64,000 nt of DNA. Source: Marinibacterium anthonyi. Its GTDB lineage: Bacteria; Pseudomonadota; Alphaproteobacteria; Rhodobacterales; Rhodobacteraceae. Below the pieces are notes generated by a model, which was given only the letters and a program-made list of their open reading frames with translations, was not told the origin of the DNA and searched no databases. Location: contig CP031585.1 of assembly GCA_003217735.2 (NCBI GenBank), positions 4,699,501 through 4,763,500 of the forward strand. Direction: 5' to 3'. How positions within the stretch are numbered: the stretch's first letter is position 1; every line of letters begins with the position of its first letter. The position numbers were made by a program, and so were the translations under genes. Shown here piece by piece: positions 1-8,759 of the stretch.

Positions 1-81
1 GATGATACCACCATTGCGGCGCCCACCCTCGCCCGGTGCCACGCCGCGCGAAGCGACATCTGCGCGCGGGGGATCAGGGGA

Positions 82-843
82 TCAGCTGTAGCCTTCGGTG
101 CGGATATGCACCGTCTCGCCGCAATGCTTGCAATGCACCGCATCGGCATCGTGCAACACCAGCCCGCAGGTCGGACATTCGTACCGCACCTTGGCGGGGC
201 GAAACAGCACCTGCAGCAGCCGCAGGAACAGCGTGACGCCAAAGATCATCACCGCCACCGACAGAAGCCGCCCACCCGGACCCTTCAGCGTGATGTCCCC
301 GAACCCCGTGGTCGTCAGGGTCGTGACCGTGAAATACAGCGCATCGGCGTAATTGCGGATCTCGGGGTTGATATGGACCTGGGTCGCATAGATCAGCCCC
401 GTCATCACGAAGAGGAACACGCCGATATTGACCGACGCCAGGATGATGTCCTCGTTGCGCCGAAAGAAGGCAAAGTCCTTCCTGAGCCGCGCCAGAAGCT
501 CGTAGGTGTGCAGCAGCCGCAGCGTGCGCAGGATCCGCAGAAAGCCCAGCCCCTCGCCCGCGATGGGCGCCAGGAAGGACAGGATCGCGACGACATCCGC
601 CCAGGTCGCCAGCCGCAACAGGAACCGGCCCTTGGAGCCTTCGATGGCGAAGCGGAACAGGAAATCGGCCAGGATGAGAACGCCAAACACCGCGTCCGTC
701 GCCTCTACGAACAGCGTATGCGGAAAGAACGACGTGACCACCACGAACAGCACGGTCGTCACATCGAAGACCAGCAATCCGTAGCGAAAGGCATGCGCCC
801 GGGGCGTGTCGTCCTGGTAGAGCGCTCTGATTCGGTCAAGCAT
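82..843 (-). CDS. Voltage-gated-type K+ channel with C-terminal zinc ribbon
   Basis: Predicted inner-membrane potassium channel of 253 residues. It has several hydrophobic helices, an S4-like segment with arginines spaced every third residue (about R103, R106, R109), and a pore loop with the selectivity filter TTTGFGD at about 177-183. GFGD rather than GYGD still fits a K+ filter. After the last helix comes a small treble-clef or rubredoxin-like ribbon with cysteines at about 223, 226, 238 and 241, in place of the RCK/TrkA-N domain often found in bacterial channels. It starts at ATG 843 and lies 47 bp downstream of the TauE-like gene on the same strand. Ion selectivity is inferred from the filter; the ligand of the ribbon (zinc or iron) is inferred from cysteine spacing. 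Confidence 0.88.
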   Translation of the reverse strand: MLDRIRALYQDDTPRAHAFRYGLLVFDVTTVLFVVVTSFFPHTLFVEATDAVFGVLILADFLFRFAIEGSKGRFLLRLATWADVVAILSFLAPIAGEGLGFLRILRTLRLLHTYELLARLRKDFAFFRRNEDIILASVNIGVFLFVMTGLIYATQVHINPEIRNYADALYFTVTTLTTTGFGDITLKGPGGRLLSVAVMIFGVTLFLRLLQVLFRPAKVRYECPTCGLVLHDADAVHCKHCGETVHIRTEGYS

Positions 844-890
844 GCGCGGACTTTACCCATCCTCCCGCCGCGCGGAAGGATCTATCAGGG

Positions 891-1802
891 TCAGGCGACA
901 AGGGCCGACAGCACGATGAAGACGGCGCAGAACCATTTCACCCGCGACTGCCCGACAAAGGACAGCACGCAAGGCGCCAGGAACCCGCCCAGCAACGCGC
1001 CCGGCGCCACCAGCAGCCAGGTGGCCCTGTCGGCGGGCAGGTCAAAGCCGGTGGCCAGCCCCAGCGTCAGCACCGTGGCCGATGTCACGATCACCGCCAG
1101 CCCGATCGCGTCACTGCCGCGCGCGCCGCGCAGCAGCAGGTAGACCGCCAGCAACTCGCCCACCCCGATCGAGATCCAGCCGACAAAGAACCCGCCCAGC
1201 ACGCCGATCGCCAGCAGAAAGACGGCATCCTTCTCGCGCGTGATCCGGCGCGCCTCGGTGTCGGGTTTCGGCAGGATCTCGGACGCCACGATCAGCGCCA
1301 CCAGCGTCAGCGAGATCGCCTTGAACACGGTTTTCAGCGGCAGGTCGGGCCGGATCCCGCCTTCGGTCGCCAGCCAGGCGGTGATCACCGCCGGCACGAC
1401 GGTCAGGGCGATCACCATGCGGTAACACCCGTTCGACAGACCCTCGGGGCGGCGCCGTCGCCGGCGGCGCGCCAGGTAGGTCATCGCCCCCATGGTCATG
1501 CCAAAGCTCTGGATGATCAGCGAGGTTCCAACGATCTGGCCCTGCGCCACCCCCAACTGGTCGAAAGCCGGCACGAACACCACGCCGCCACCGATCCCGG
1601 TGGAATTGGCGACCAGCGCGCCCCCCACCCCGATCAGCGGCAACCACCAGTTTGCGACAAGCGCGCCCAGCCCGGGGCCGAAAACGATCAGAAGGATCAG
1701 AAACGCGACAAGGGCGATTCGCCCGACGCCATACAGGCCCGCCCCGGTGCCTTCGGGCGGCAGGGAAATGGTCGTGGCCTCGCCGTCATTGTCTGAAATC
1801 AT
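891..1802 (-). CDS. TauE/SafE (TSUP) family membrane exporter
   Basis: Polytopic membrane protein of 303 residues with about eight hydrophobic segments. The glycine-rich N-terminal part (GALVANSTGIGGGVVFVPAF) is typical of TSUP/TauE-SafE (DUF81) anion exporters or permeases, which move sulfite, sulfonates or other organic anions. An arginine run (ARRRRRRRPEG) forms a basic cytoplasmic loop. The frame stays open upstream to 2024, but that extension is hydrophilic and arginine-rich, so I place the start at ATG 1802, just before the charged MISDNDGE segment and the first helix. No substrate-specific neighbour fixes the cargo. It is divergent from the halogenase-like gene across a 340-bp gap. Confidence 0.85.
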   Translation of the reverse strand: MISDNDGEATTISLPPEGTGAGLYGVGRIALVAFLILLIVFGPGLGALVANWWLPLIGVGGALVANSTGIGGGVVFVPAFDQLGVAQGQIVGTSLIIQSFGMTMGAMTYLARRRRRRRPEGLSNGCYRMVIALTVVPAVITAWLATEGGIRPDLPLKTVFKAISLTLVALIVASEILPKPDTEARRITREKDAVFLLAIGVLGGFFVGWISIGVGELLAVYLLLRGARGSDAIGLAVIVTSATVLTLGLATGFDLPADRATWLLVAPGALLGGFLAPCVLSFVGQSRVKWFCAVFIVLSALVA

Positions 1803-1999
1803 GCAATAAATTCCCGAGACTGGAAGACACGCGCCACTGAAATACCCGGACCGACACCGGCGGCCGCCAATGGCGGCCACGAATGGCGACCGGCCCTCGG
1901 GCCAGCGTATGGCCCGATTGACCCTTGGGCAATTGGCCGCCGTATCGGGCGGGACCCGATGGCTTCGGGTGCCATTTTTTTGCCCGGTTAAATTGAATG

Positions 2000-2029
2000 T
2001 TGCGCGGCTTGCGCACGCTTGCATATAGT
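2000..2029 (+). promoter_or_regulatory. Candidate sigma70-type promoter for halogenase
   Basis: TTGCGC at 2000-2005, an 18-bp spacer, and TATAGT at 2024-2029. Transcription would begin near 2036 and give a leader of about 105 nt before the halogenase ATG at 2143. Judged by eye; no transcript data. Confidence 0.4.
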
Positions 2030-2064
2030 GACGCAGGGTAAATTAGGCCCGACCAAGACGTCCC

Positions 2065-2089
2065 ACCGCAGGGCTTTCCGCGGTTTTTT
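2065..2089 (+). terminator. Leader terminator or attenuator-like hairpin
   Basis: ACCGC (2065-2069) pairs with GCGGT (2080-2084), and the T run continues to 2089. The hairpin lies between the candidate promoter and the halogenase start. It could therefore end a transcript of about 55 nt or act as an attenuator. The stem is only five base pairs, so strength is uncertain. Confidence 0.4.
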
Positions 2090-2142
2090 CAAGTGTATTC
2101 CATGGCGCCGGATTTCGGGCCCCAAGGTATGGAGATCGATTG

Positions 2143-3906
2143 ATGACGCGTGTTGCCATTATCGGAAACGGCCTGGCCGGCCGCCTTGGGGCGCTTTACC
2201 TTCTGCGCCAGATGCCCGGGATCGAGATCACGGTGATCGACCCGGACGCACCGAACAAGCCGATCGTCGGCGAAAGCACGGTCGAGGTCACGGCCCAGTT
2301 CATGAAGTCGCTGGGGTTGGGCACCTACCTGGAAGACAACCACAAGCACAAGTACGGGCTGACCTATTACTTCAGCCTGCCGCGCGACGGCATGGATCCC
2401 GACGCGCCGGAATACATCCAGCACGAGGCCCCCGGCGTGATCCGCATGCCCGCCTACAACCTGAACCGCCACACCTTCGATGCCGAATTGTCCCGCCGCA
2501 TCGACCCGCATGTGTCCAAGATCACCGGCAAGGTCACCAATGTCGGTTTCTCCGACGGGATGGGCGGCCAGCAGACCATCCACGTGACCACCAATGACGG
2601 CGACATGCTGACGGTCACGGCCGATCATGTCATCGATTGTTCGGGCCGCGCCCGGGTGCTGACCAAGCAGATGAACCTGCATATGGACTCGCCCAGCCAG
2701 CGGTCCAGCTACTGGTTCCGGCTGGAAGGCTTCGACAGGTCGATCCTGACCGGTCTGAAGCTGGTCAAGAAGGACCACCACACCTACGATTCCTACTATG
2801 TGACCCACCATTTCTACGGCCATGGCTACTGGATCTGGTTCATCCCCATGCAGGGCGAAAACGGCGAGGATCTGGCCAGCGTCGGCATCACCTACCGCTC
2901 GGACGTGTCCGGCGAAAAGGCGATGAACATGGATATCCTGCTGGGCATCCTCGACCGCGACCACCCGAAGGTGGCGCAGATCATCCGCACGGGCCGCAAG
3001 GTCGATGAGGCGCGGTATTTCAACTACATGTACGAGGCCAGCCAGTATTACGACCCGATGGGACGGTGGTTCATGGTGGGCGACAGCGGGTTCGCCTTCG
3101 ACCCCGCCAACAGCTTTGGCATCGCCTACCTGGGGCACGAGATCCCGCAGGTGACGTCCATGATCATGAAGGCCCGCGACGGGATCCTGACAAAGGATTA
3201 CGTCATGGCGATGGAAGGTCACGTCAAGGCGCAGCTGACCCTGCAGGACCAGCTGGCCGGGCGGTATACCTACATGGGCGACCCGATCAAGATGGCCTGG
3301 ACGCTGGTCTTTACCAACATGACCTATTTCCACATCCTGCTGCCCGACTACATGACCGGCGCCTTCCTGAACGCCGGGGCCGCCGGGCGGGTGGCAAAGT
3401 TCCTGATGCGCAAACCGGCCAAGATGCAGCCGCCCAGCTATCCCTACCCGATGATCATCGACAAGCTGGCCGACACCACGGATGCCGCCGAGATCGTCCG
3501 CCGCGCGCCGGGGCTTTATGAAACCGCGATCCCGTTCAGCTATTACCGGCCCGATCACATCAACCGGGGGCGGCTGGCGGCGGGGTATTTCTACAAGCGC
3601 GGCTGGCTGCTGGGCAAAGCGATGCGGTTGCTGCGGTGGTGGCAGGATCCGTCGATGTATCCGATGGCGGCCAAGCAGTACCTGATGATCGTCCGCGACT
3701 GGCTGGTGGCGTTGCTGCTGTTCCTGCGGCCGCAGCTGTACGAACGCAACCTGTCCAAGACGCCCGAGATGACGTCGGCCTTCGATCCCGGCTACAGCTT
3801 CCTTTTCCCGCCCAAACCGCCAATGGCGGTCGAGGAAATGCCCGAAACGGCGCCCCGGAAGGATGCGCCGCAGACCGAAACGGCGAAGGAAGCCGTCCTG
3901 GCCTGA
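2143..3906 (+). CDS. Flavin-dependent halogenase-like protein
   Basis: 587 residues related to tryptophan halogenases. It has an FAD Rossmann motif GNGLAG (8-13), a GEST box (43-46), and a lysine (K70) about 27 residues after GEST, where the catalytic lysine of PrnA/RebH falls. The family hallmark WIWFIP is at 230-235, followed by an FAD-contact segment GDSGFAFDP (313-321). Enzymes of this family use FADH2 and O2 to make HOCl or HOBr, which is channelled to the lysine. The C-terminal 150 residues are basic, include a hydrophobic stretch (WLVALLLFLR), and end in a Pro/Glu-rich tail. I chose ATG 2143, with GGAG at 2131-2134, over the TTG one codon upstream. No flavin reductase or biosynthetic gene is adjacent, so the substrate is unknown and simple hydroxylation cannot be excluded. 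Confidence 0.8.
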   Translation: MTRVAIIGNGLAGRLGALYLLRQMPGIEITVIDPDAPNKPIVGESTVEVTAQFMKSLGLGTYLEDNHKHKYGLTYYFSLPRDGMDPDAPEYIQHEAPGVIRMPAYNLNRHTFDAELSRRIDPHVSKITGKVTNVGFSDGMGGQQTIHVTTNDGDMLTVTADHVIDCSGRARVLTKQMNLHMDSPSQRSSYWFRLEGFDRSILTGLKLVKKDHHTYDSYYVTHHFYGHGYWIWFIPMQGENGEDLASVGITYRSDVSGEKAMNMDILLGILDRDHPKVAQIIRTGRKVDEARYFNYMYEASQYYDPMGRWFMVGDSGFAFDPANSFGIAYLGHEIPQVTSMIMKARDGILTKDYVMAMEGHVKAQLTLQDQLAGRYTYMGDPIKMAWTLVFTNMTYFHILLPDYMTGAFLNAGAAGRVAKFLMRKPAKMQPPSYPYPMIIDKLADTTDAAEIVRRAPGLYETAIPFSYYRPDHINRGRLAAGYFYKRGWLLGKAMRLLRWWQDPSMYPMAAKQYLMIVRDWLVALLLFLRPQLYERNLSKTPEMTSAFDPGYSFLFPPKPPMAVEEMPETAPRKDAPQTETAKEAVLA

Positions 3907-3943
3907 ATGTCCATAAATGGGACAACAGATCTGAAATGGGACA

Positions 3944-3981
3944 CATTCCCGACCGGGTTCGCCGGCCGGGAATGTTTTTTT
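3944..3981 (+). terminator. Rho-independent terminator after halogenase
   Basis: Arms CATTCCCG (3944-3951) and CGGGAATG (3967-3974) are followed by seven T at 3975-3981. The U tract lies on the plus strand, so it terminates the halogenase transcript. The gcvP stop is 5 bp further on, on the other strand. Confidence 0.85.
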
Positions 3982-3985
3982 GCGT

Positions 3986-6829
3986 TTATTCCGCCGCTTC
4001 GGCGTAATCCGTCATCGGTGGGCAGGTGCAGGTCAGGTTGCGGTCGCCCCAGACGTTGTCCACGCGATTGACCGGCGGCCAGTACTTGTCGACCCGGAAG
4101 GCGCCCGGCGGGAAGCACCCTGTCTCACGGCTGTAGGGCCTGTCCCATTCCCGGACGAGGTCTTCCATCGTGTGGGGCGCGTTCTTCAGCGGGTTGTTCT
4201 CGGCGTCGATCTCGCCCTTCTCGATCTGCGCGATCTCGTCCCGGATCGCCAGCATCGCGTCACAGAAGCGGTCGAGCTCGGCCTTTGTCTCGGATTCGGT
4301 CGGTTCGACCATAAGTGTGCCGGACACCGGAAAGCTCATGGTCGGCGCGTGGAACCCGCAATCCATCAGCCGCTTGGCGATATCGTCCACCGTGACATGG
4401 GCCGACGTCGCAAAGGGGCGCGTGTCGATGATGCATTCATGCGCCACCCGGCCCGTCGGCCCCTTGTACAGCACCTCGAACGCGCCCTCGAGCCGCTTGG
4501 CGATGTAGTTGGCGTTCAGGATCGCCACCCGCGTCGCCTGGGTCAGGCCCTCGCCGCCCATCATCAGGCAATAGGCCCACGAAATCGGCAGCAGCGAAGG
4601 CGACCCGAAGGCCGCCGCCGACACCGCACCTGTCCCATTTACGGGATCACCGGGCAGATGTGGGACAAGATGTTCCTTCACGCCGATCGGTCCCATGCCG
4701 GGGCCACCGCCGCCGTGGGGGATGCAGAAGGTCTTGTGCAGGTTCAGGTGGCTGACGTCGCCGCCCAGGTCGCCGGGACGGGACAGGCCCACCATGGCGT
4801 TCATGTTGGCCCCGTCGATATAGACCTGGCCGCCATGGTCGTGGACGATCTTGCAGACCTCCAGCACCGTCTCCTCGAACACCCCGTGGGTCGAGGGATA
4901 GGTGATCATGCAGGCCGCCAGGTTCTCGCCGTGCTGTTCGGCCTTGGCGCGGAAATCCTCCAGGTCGATGTCACCGTTTTCAGCCGATTGCACCGGCACG
5001 ACCTTCCAGCCGACCATCTGGGCCGACGCCGGGTTGGTGCCATGGGCCGACATCGGAATCAGGCAGACATTGCGATGCCCCTGCCCGTTCGCCCGGTGAT
5101 AGCCGGCGATGGTCAGCAGCCCCGCGTATTCGCCCTGCGCGCCCGAATTCGGCTGCATGGAGAACGCCGCGTAACCCGTGATCTGGCACAGCTTGGCCGA
5201 CAGGTCGCCGATCATCTCGGCGTAGCCTTCGGCCTGATCCGCCGGCACATAGGGGTGGATCAGCGAAAATTCCCCCCAGGAGATCGGCATCATCTCGGCG
5301 GCCGAATTCAGCTTCATGGTGCAGGAGCCCAGCGGGATCATCGCGCGGTCCAGCGCCAGGTCGCGGTCCGAAAGGCGGCGCATGTAGCGCATCATCTCGG
5401 TCTCGGCCCGGTTCATGTGAAAGATCGGGTGGGTCAGGTAATCCGACGTGCGCAACAGCGCGTCGGGGATCCGGTATTCGGCGGTCACGTCCGGTTCGCG
5501 GTCGGTAATGCCAAAGGCCCGCCAGACTTGTCGCAGCGTGTCGGGCCGGGTGCGTTCATCCAGCGAGATGCCGACCTTGGTCTTGCCGACGGCCCGAAGG
5601 TTCACGCCTTCGTCCACCGCGGATTTCATCACCGCCGCCTGCAGCGCGCCGACCTCGACCGTGATCGTGTCGAAGAAGGACCCGGGTTCGACGGCGAACC
5701 CGGATTCTTCAAGCCCGCGGGCAAGCCGGACGGCCTTGCGATGGATCCGCTGGGCGATGGCCTTCAGCCCCTCGGGGCCATGGAACACCGCGTAAAAGCC
5801 CGACATCACGGCCAGCAGCGCCTGCGCCGTGCACACGTTCGACGTGGCCTTTTCGCGGCGGATGTGCTGTTCGCGGGTCTGCAGGGACAGCCGATAGGCG
5901 CGGTTGCCATGGCTGTCGACCGACACGCCGACGATCCGGCCCGGCATCGACCGCGCGTTTTTCGCCTGCGTCGCCATATAGGCCGCGTGCGGGCCGCCAT
6001 AGCCGACCGGCACGCCGAACCGCTGGGTCGATCCCACGGCAATGTCGGCACCCATCGCGCCCGGTTCCTTCAGCAGCGTCAGTGCCATGATGTCGGCGGA
6101 CACGATGCCAACCGCCTGCGCGCCATGCAGCGCGGCGATTTCGGGCGTGAAGTCCCGCAGGTGGCCATGGGTGCCGGGGTACTGGAAGATCGCGCCGAAG
6201 ACGGCGGTCGGGTCCAGATCGTCGGGCGACCCGACGATGACCTCGATCCCCAGGGGCGCCGCGCGGGTCTGGATGACCGAAATGTTCTGCGGATGGCAAT
6301 TCTCGTCCACGAAAAACGCCTTGGCCTTCGACTTGGCGATCCGCTGGGCCATGGTCATCGCCTCGGCACAGGCGGTCGCTTCATCCAGCAGCGAGGCGTT
6401 GGCGATCTCAAGCCCCGTCAGGTCGGACACCATGGTCTGGTAGTTCAGCAGCGCTTCCAGGCGGCCTTGCGCGATCTCGGGCTGATAGGGCGTGTAAGCC
6501 GTGTACCAGGCGGGATTTTCCAGGATGTTGCGCTGGATTGCCGGCGGCGTGACCGTGCCGTAATAGCCCTGCCCGATCAGCGAGGTCAGGACCTTGTTCC
6601 TGGCCGCCGTCTCGCGCATGTGGTGCAGCAGCTCGCGTTCGGACTTGGGCTTGCCAAAGTCCAGCGGCTGCGCCTGCCGGATGCCTTTCGGCACCGTCTC
6701 GTCGATGAGGGTGGCCAGATCCTTTGCGCCCACGACGGCCAGCATGTCGGCCATTTCGGCGGGCGACGGACCGATGTGGCGACGGTTGGCGAAGTCGTAG
6801 GGAAGGTAGTCGGTTGGCGTGAAAGGCAT
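3986..6829 (-). CDS. gcvP: Glycine dehydrogenase (decarboxylating), P protein
   Basis: PLP-dependent P protein of the glycine cleavage system, in the single-chain (fused) form at about 947 residues, the normal length for alphaproteobacteria. It decarboxylates glycine and passes the aminomethyl group to lipoyl-GcvH. The PLP-lysine region [19 protein letters not shown] and the N-terminal module are both present. I prefer ATG 6829, which has GGAG about nine bases upstream, over the TTG at 6847 that overlaps the gcvH stop. It is the last gene of the gcvT-gcvH-gcvP operon. A short loop around 4631-4667 carries inverted TGTCCCA/TGGGACA heptamers within the coding frame (see findings). Confidence 0.97.
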   Translation of the reverse strand: MPFTPTDYLPYDFANRRHIGPSPAEMADMLAVVGAKDLATLIDETVPKGIRQAQPLDFGKPKSERELLHHMRETAARNKVLTSLIGQGYYGTVTPPAIQRNILENPAWYTAYTPYQPEIAQGRLEALLNYQTMVSDLTGLEIANASLLDEATACAEAMTMAQRIAKSKAKAFFVDENCHPQNISVIQTRAAPLGIEVIVGSPDDLDPTAVFGAIFQYPGTHGHLRDFTPEIAALHGAQAVGIVSADIMALTLLKEPGAMGADIAVGSTQRFGVPVGYGGPHAAYMATQAKNARSMPGRIVGVSVDSHGNRAYRLSLQTREQHIRREKATSNVCTAQALLAVMSGFYAVFHGPEGLKAIAQRIHRKAVRLARGLEESGFAVEPGSFFDTITVEVGALQAAVMKSAVDEGVNLRAVGKTKVGISLDERTRPDTLRQVWRAFGITDREPDVTAEYRIPDALLRTSDYLTHPIFHMNRAETEMMRYMRRLSDRDLALDRAMIPLGSCTMKLNSAAEMMPISWGEFSLIHPYVPADQAEGYAEMIGDLSAKLCQITGYAAFSMQPNSGAQGEYAGLLTIAGYHRANGQGHRNVCLIPMSAHGTNPASAQMVGWKVVPVQSAENGDIDLEDFRAKAEQHGENLAACMITYPSTHGVFEETVLEVCKIVHDHGGQVYIDGANMNAMVGLSRPGDLGGDVSHLNLHKTFCIPHGGGGPGMGPIGVKEHLVPHLPGDPVNGTGAVSAAAFGSPSLLPISWAYCLMMGGEGLTQATRVAILNANYIAKRLEGAFEVLYKGPTGRVAHECIIDTRPFATSAHVTVDDIAKRLMDCGFHAPTMSFPVSGTLMVEPTESETKAELDRFCDAMLAIRDEIAQIEKGEIDAENNPLKNAPHTMEDLVREWDRPYSRETGCFPPGAFRVDKYWPPVNRVDNVWGDRNLTCTCPPMTDYAEAAE

Positions 6830-6843
6830 CGCGGCAGGCTCCG

Positions 6844-7203
6844 TCAATCGATCATGGCCTTGTAGGCCGCTTCGTCCATGTATTCGTCCATCTGGGACGG
6901 ATCCGTGGGCCGGATCTTGAAGAACCAGCCGTCGTTCAGCGGGTCTTCGTTCACAAGGGCGGGGTTGTTGGTCAGCGTCTCGTTGACCTCGACGATCTCG
7001 CCGTCCAGCGGCGCGCGGATGTCGGATGCCGCCTTGACGCTTTCGATCACGACGATCTCGTCGTCCTTGGTGACGGTCGCGCCCACTTCGGGCAGTTCGA
7101 CAAAGACAAGGTCACCCAGCTGTTCGGTCGCGTGTTCGGTAATGCCCACGGTCACGATGTCGCCTTCGACTTCGAGCCATTCGTGTTCTTCGGTGTATTT
7201 CAT
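6844..7203 (-). CDS. gcvH: Glycine cleavage system H protein
   Basis: 119-residue lipoyl carrier that shuttles the aminomethyl group between GcvP and GcvT. The lipoylated lysine lies in the conserved motif IESVKAASD at about residue 58, and the N-terminal signature [12 protein letters not shown] is present. Start ATG 7203 overlaps the gcvT stop by four bases (ATGA), indicating translational coupling. Length and motifs are normal for the family. Confidence 0.98.
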   Translation of the reverse strand: MKYTEEHEWLEVEGDIVTVGITEHATEQLGDLVFVELPEVGATVTKDDEIVVIESVKAASDIRAPLDGEIVEVNETLTNNPALVNEDPLNDGWFFKIRPTDPSQMDEYMDEAAYKAMID

Positions 7204-8393
7204 GCCTGTGCCTCCACTGGCTTGCGTTTGAAACGGGCGGGGACGAAGGGGAGTGCGGTGACGGTGACCGGCACGCGGCGTCCGCGCAGCTCCCCATATA
7301 GGGTGGTGCCTTCGGCTGAGAAGGCGGCGGGCAGGTAGCCCATGGCGATCGGCGCGCCCAGCGTCGGCCCGAATCCGCCCGAGGTGATGGTGCCGATGGC
7401 CACGCCGCCGGTGTCTTCGGCGAACAGCGCGACGCCCTCGCGCATCGGCGCCCGGCCTTCGGGGCGCAGACCGACCCGTTTGCGGGGGGCGCCGTCGGCC
7501 AGCTGTTCCAGGATCGGCCCTGCCCCGGGAAAGCCGCCGGCGCGGGCGCCATCGGTGCGGCGGACCTTCTGAATCGCCCAGCTCAGCGCCGCTTCGACCG
7601 GCGTGGTGGTGGTGTCGATATCATGGCCGTAAAGGCAAAGCCCCGCTTCCAGGCGCAGTGAATCCCGCGCGCCAAGGCCGATGGGTTCCACATCCGGATG
7701 GGCCAGCAGCTTGCGCGCGATGGCATCGGCGTCCGCTTCGGGGATCGAGATCTCGTAGCCATCCTCGCCCGTGTAGCCCGAGCGCGAGACCCAGGCCGCG
7801 ACCCCGTCCAGATCCAGCGTGGCGACATCCATGAAACCCATGTCGGCGGCACGCGGATCCATCGCCGCCAGCACGGCCCCCGAGGCCGGGCCCTGCAGCG
7901 CCAGAAGCGCGCAGTCCGTTACGGGGGTGATTTTCACCCCCGGCTCCAGCGATTTCAGATGCGCGATGTCGGCGTCCTTGCAGGCGGCGTTGACCACCAG
8001 GAAGACGTGATCGCCCCGGTTGGCCAGCATCAGGTCGTCGCTGATGCCCCCGTCGTCCCGGGTGAACAGGCCATAGCGCTGGCGGTTCTCCTTCAGCCCC
8101 AGGATGTCGACCGGGATCAGGGATTCCAGCGCCACGGCAGCAGCGGCATAATCCGCCCCCCTGGCGATCACCTGCCCCATGTGGCTGACATCGAACAGCC
8201 CGGCCTTTTCGCGCGTGTGCTGATGTTCCTTCATCACGCCAAGCCCGTATTGCACCGGCATGTCATAGCCGGCGAAGGGCACCATTCGTGCCCCGAGTTC
8301 GACGTGCAGGTCGTGTAGCGGCGTCCGTTTCAGATCCGGCACCCTTGCCCCCATCGCTTGGGCCGATGACACGTTGAGTGTATCATGCGGCAT
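7200..8393 (-). CDS. gcvT: Aminomethyltransferase, glycine cleavage T protein
   Basis: About 397-residue T protein, which transfers the methylene unit from GcvH to tetrahydrofolate and releases ammonia. Recognisable family segments are [25 protein letters not shown] at the N-terminus, [10 protein letters not shown], the folate-site region [13 protein letters not shown], and a normal C-terminal domain. Two starts lie side by side: GTG 8396 and ATG 8393; I chose the ATG. The start follows an 8-bp hairpin (8402-8419) and a tandem glycine riboswitch, so expression is presumably glycine-responsive. It is the first gene of the gcvTHP operon. Confidence 0.97.
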   Translation of the reverse strand: MPHDTLNVSSAQAMGARVPDLKRTPLHDLHVELGARMVPFAGYDMPVQYGLGVMKEHQHTREKAGLFDVSHMGQVIARGADYAAAAVALESLIPVDILGLKENRQRYGLFTRDDGGISDDLMLANRGDHVFLVVNAACKDADIAHLKSLEPGVKITPVTDCALLALQGPASGAVLAAMDPRAADMGFMDVATLDLDGVAAWVSRSGYTGEDGYEISIPEADADAIARKLLAHPDVEPIGLGARDSLRLEAGLCLYGHDIDTTTTPVEAALSWAIQKVRRTDGARAGGFPGAGPILEQLADGAPRKRVGLRPEGRAPMREGVALFAEDTGGVAIGTITSGGFGPTLGAPIAMGYLPAAFSAEGTTLYGELRGRRVPVTVTALPFVPARFKRKPVEAQA

Positions 8394-8401
8394 CACATGG
8401 A

Positions 8402-8419
8402 CACACCTGTTCAGGTGTG
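8402..8419 (-). promoter_or_regulatory. Hairpin over the gcvT ribosome binding site
   Basis: Minus-strand arms CACACCTG and CAGGTGTG form a perfect 8-bp inverted repeat with only two bases between, in practice a 7-bp stem with a GAAC loop. The 3' arm contains AGGTG, the only Shine-Dalgarno-like sequence before the GTG/ATG pair. Folding would hide the ribosome binding site. It lies between the second glycine aptamer and the start, so it may be the riboswitch expression platform. Confidence 0.6.
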
Positions 8420-8425
8420 CGTGAT

Positions 8426-8577
8426 GCCCCCTCTGTCCGTGCGCCTGAGAACGTTATCCCTTCGGCGGATGCTCAAGGCATCTCTCTCCAGAGTCTGATG
8501 TCCGCCGCGCCGGTCCTGTGGCCTGAGAGTTTCCTGGGGCGTTTGCTCCTTCGGCACCGGCTTTCGCCGGTTCTCCC
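8426..8577 (-). promoter_or_regulatory. Tandem glycine riboswitch (gcvT leader)
   Basis: Read on the minus strand, the leader has two successive glycine-aptamer-like units. The first is about 8577-8503, with GGGAGA near its start, a GC-rich P2-like hairpin with a GAAA loop, and core text CCAGGAAACTCTCAGG. The second is about 8494-8426, with CTGGAGAGA, a second hairpin, AACGTTCTCAGGCGC, and closing GGACAGAGGGGGC. Doublet aptamers ahead of gcvT are the classic arrangement of this RNA family, which senses glycine and activates the cleavage system. Boundaries are by eye. Confidence 0.92.
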
Positions 8578-8759
8578 GTCACGACGGTTTGCGGAAGGGC
8601 CATTACACCCGCCCGCAGGCCGCTTGTACGCAGATGTATACGGAAAGATCAAAGGAATTTCACGACCATTCCGGGCTTATTTGCGACGCGGCGAAACCTT
8701 GCACGATTCGCGGTCAGCCGGGCGGATGCACGGGGTTTTCCGGGCTGCCCGCGGCGGGA

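Larger units (their letters stand above)
1803..2142. other. Intergenic region between TSUP gene and halogenase
   Basis: 340 bp divergent region with no credible gene. It holds a 7-bp hairpin (GGCCGCC/GGCGGCC, 1862-1878), a candidate plus-strand promoter (2000-2029) and a terminator-like hairpin (2065-2089) ahead of the halogenase start. Confidence 0.6.

Noticed and set aside
3980-6865. Plus-strand open frame of 961 codons opposite gcvP
   Set aside because: It is the antisense shadow of gcvP; composition is His/Arg/Gly-rich without any family motif, which is normal for GC-rich DNA.
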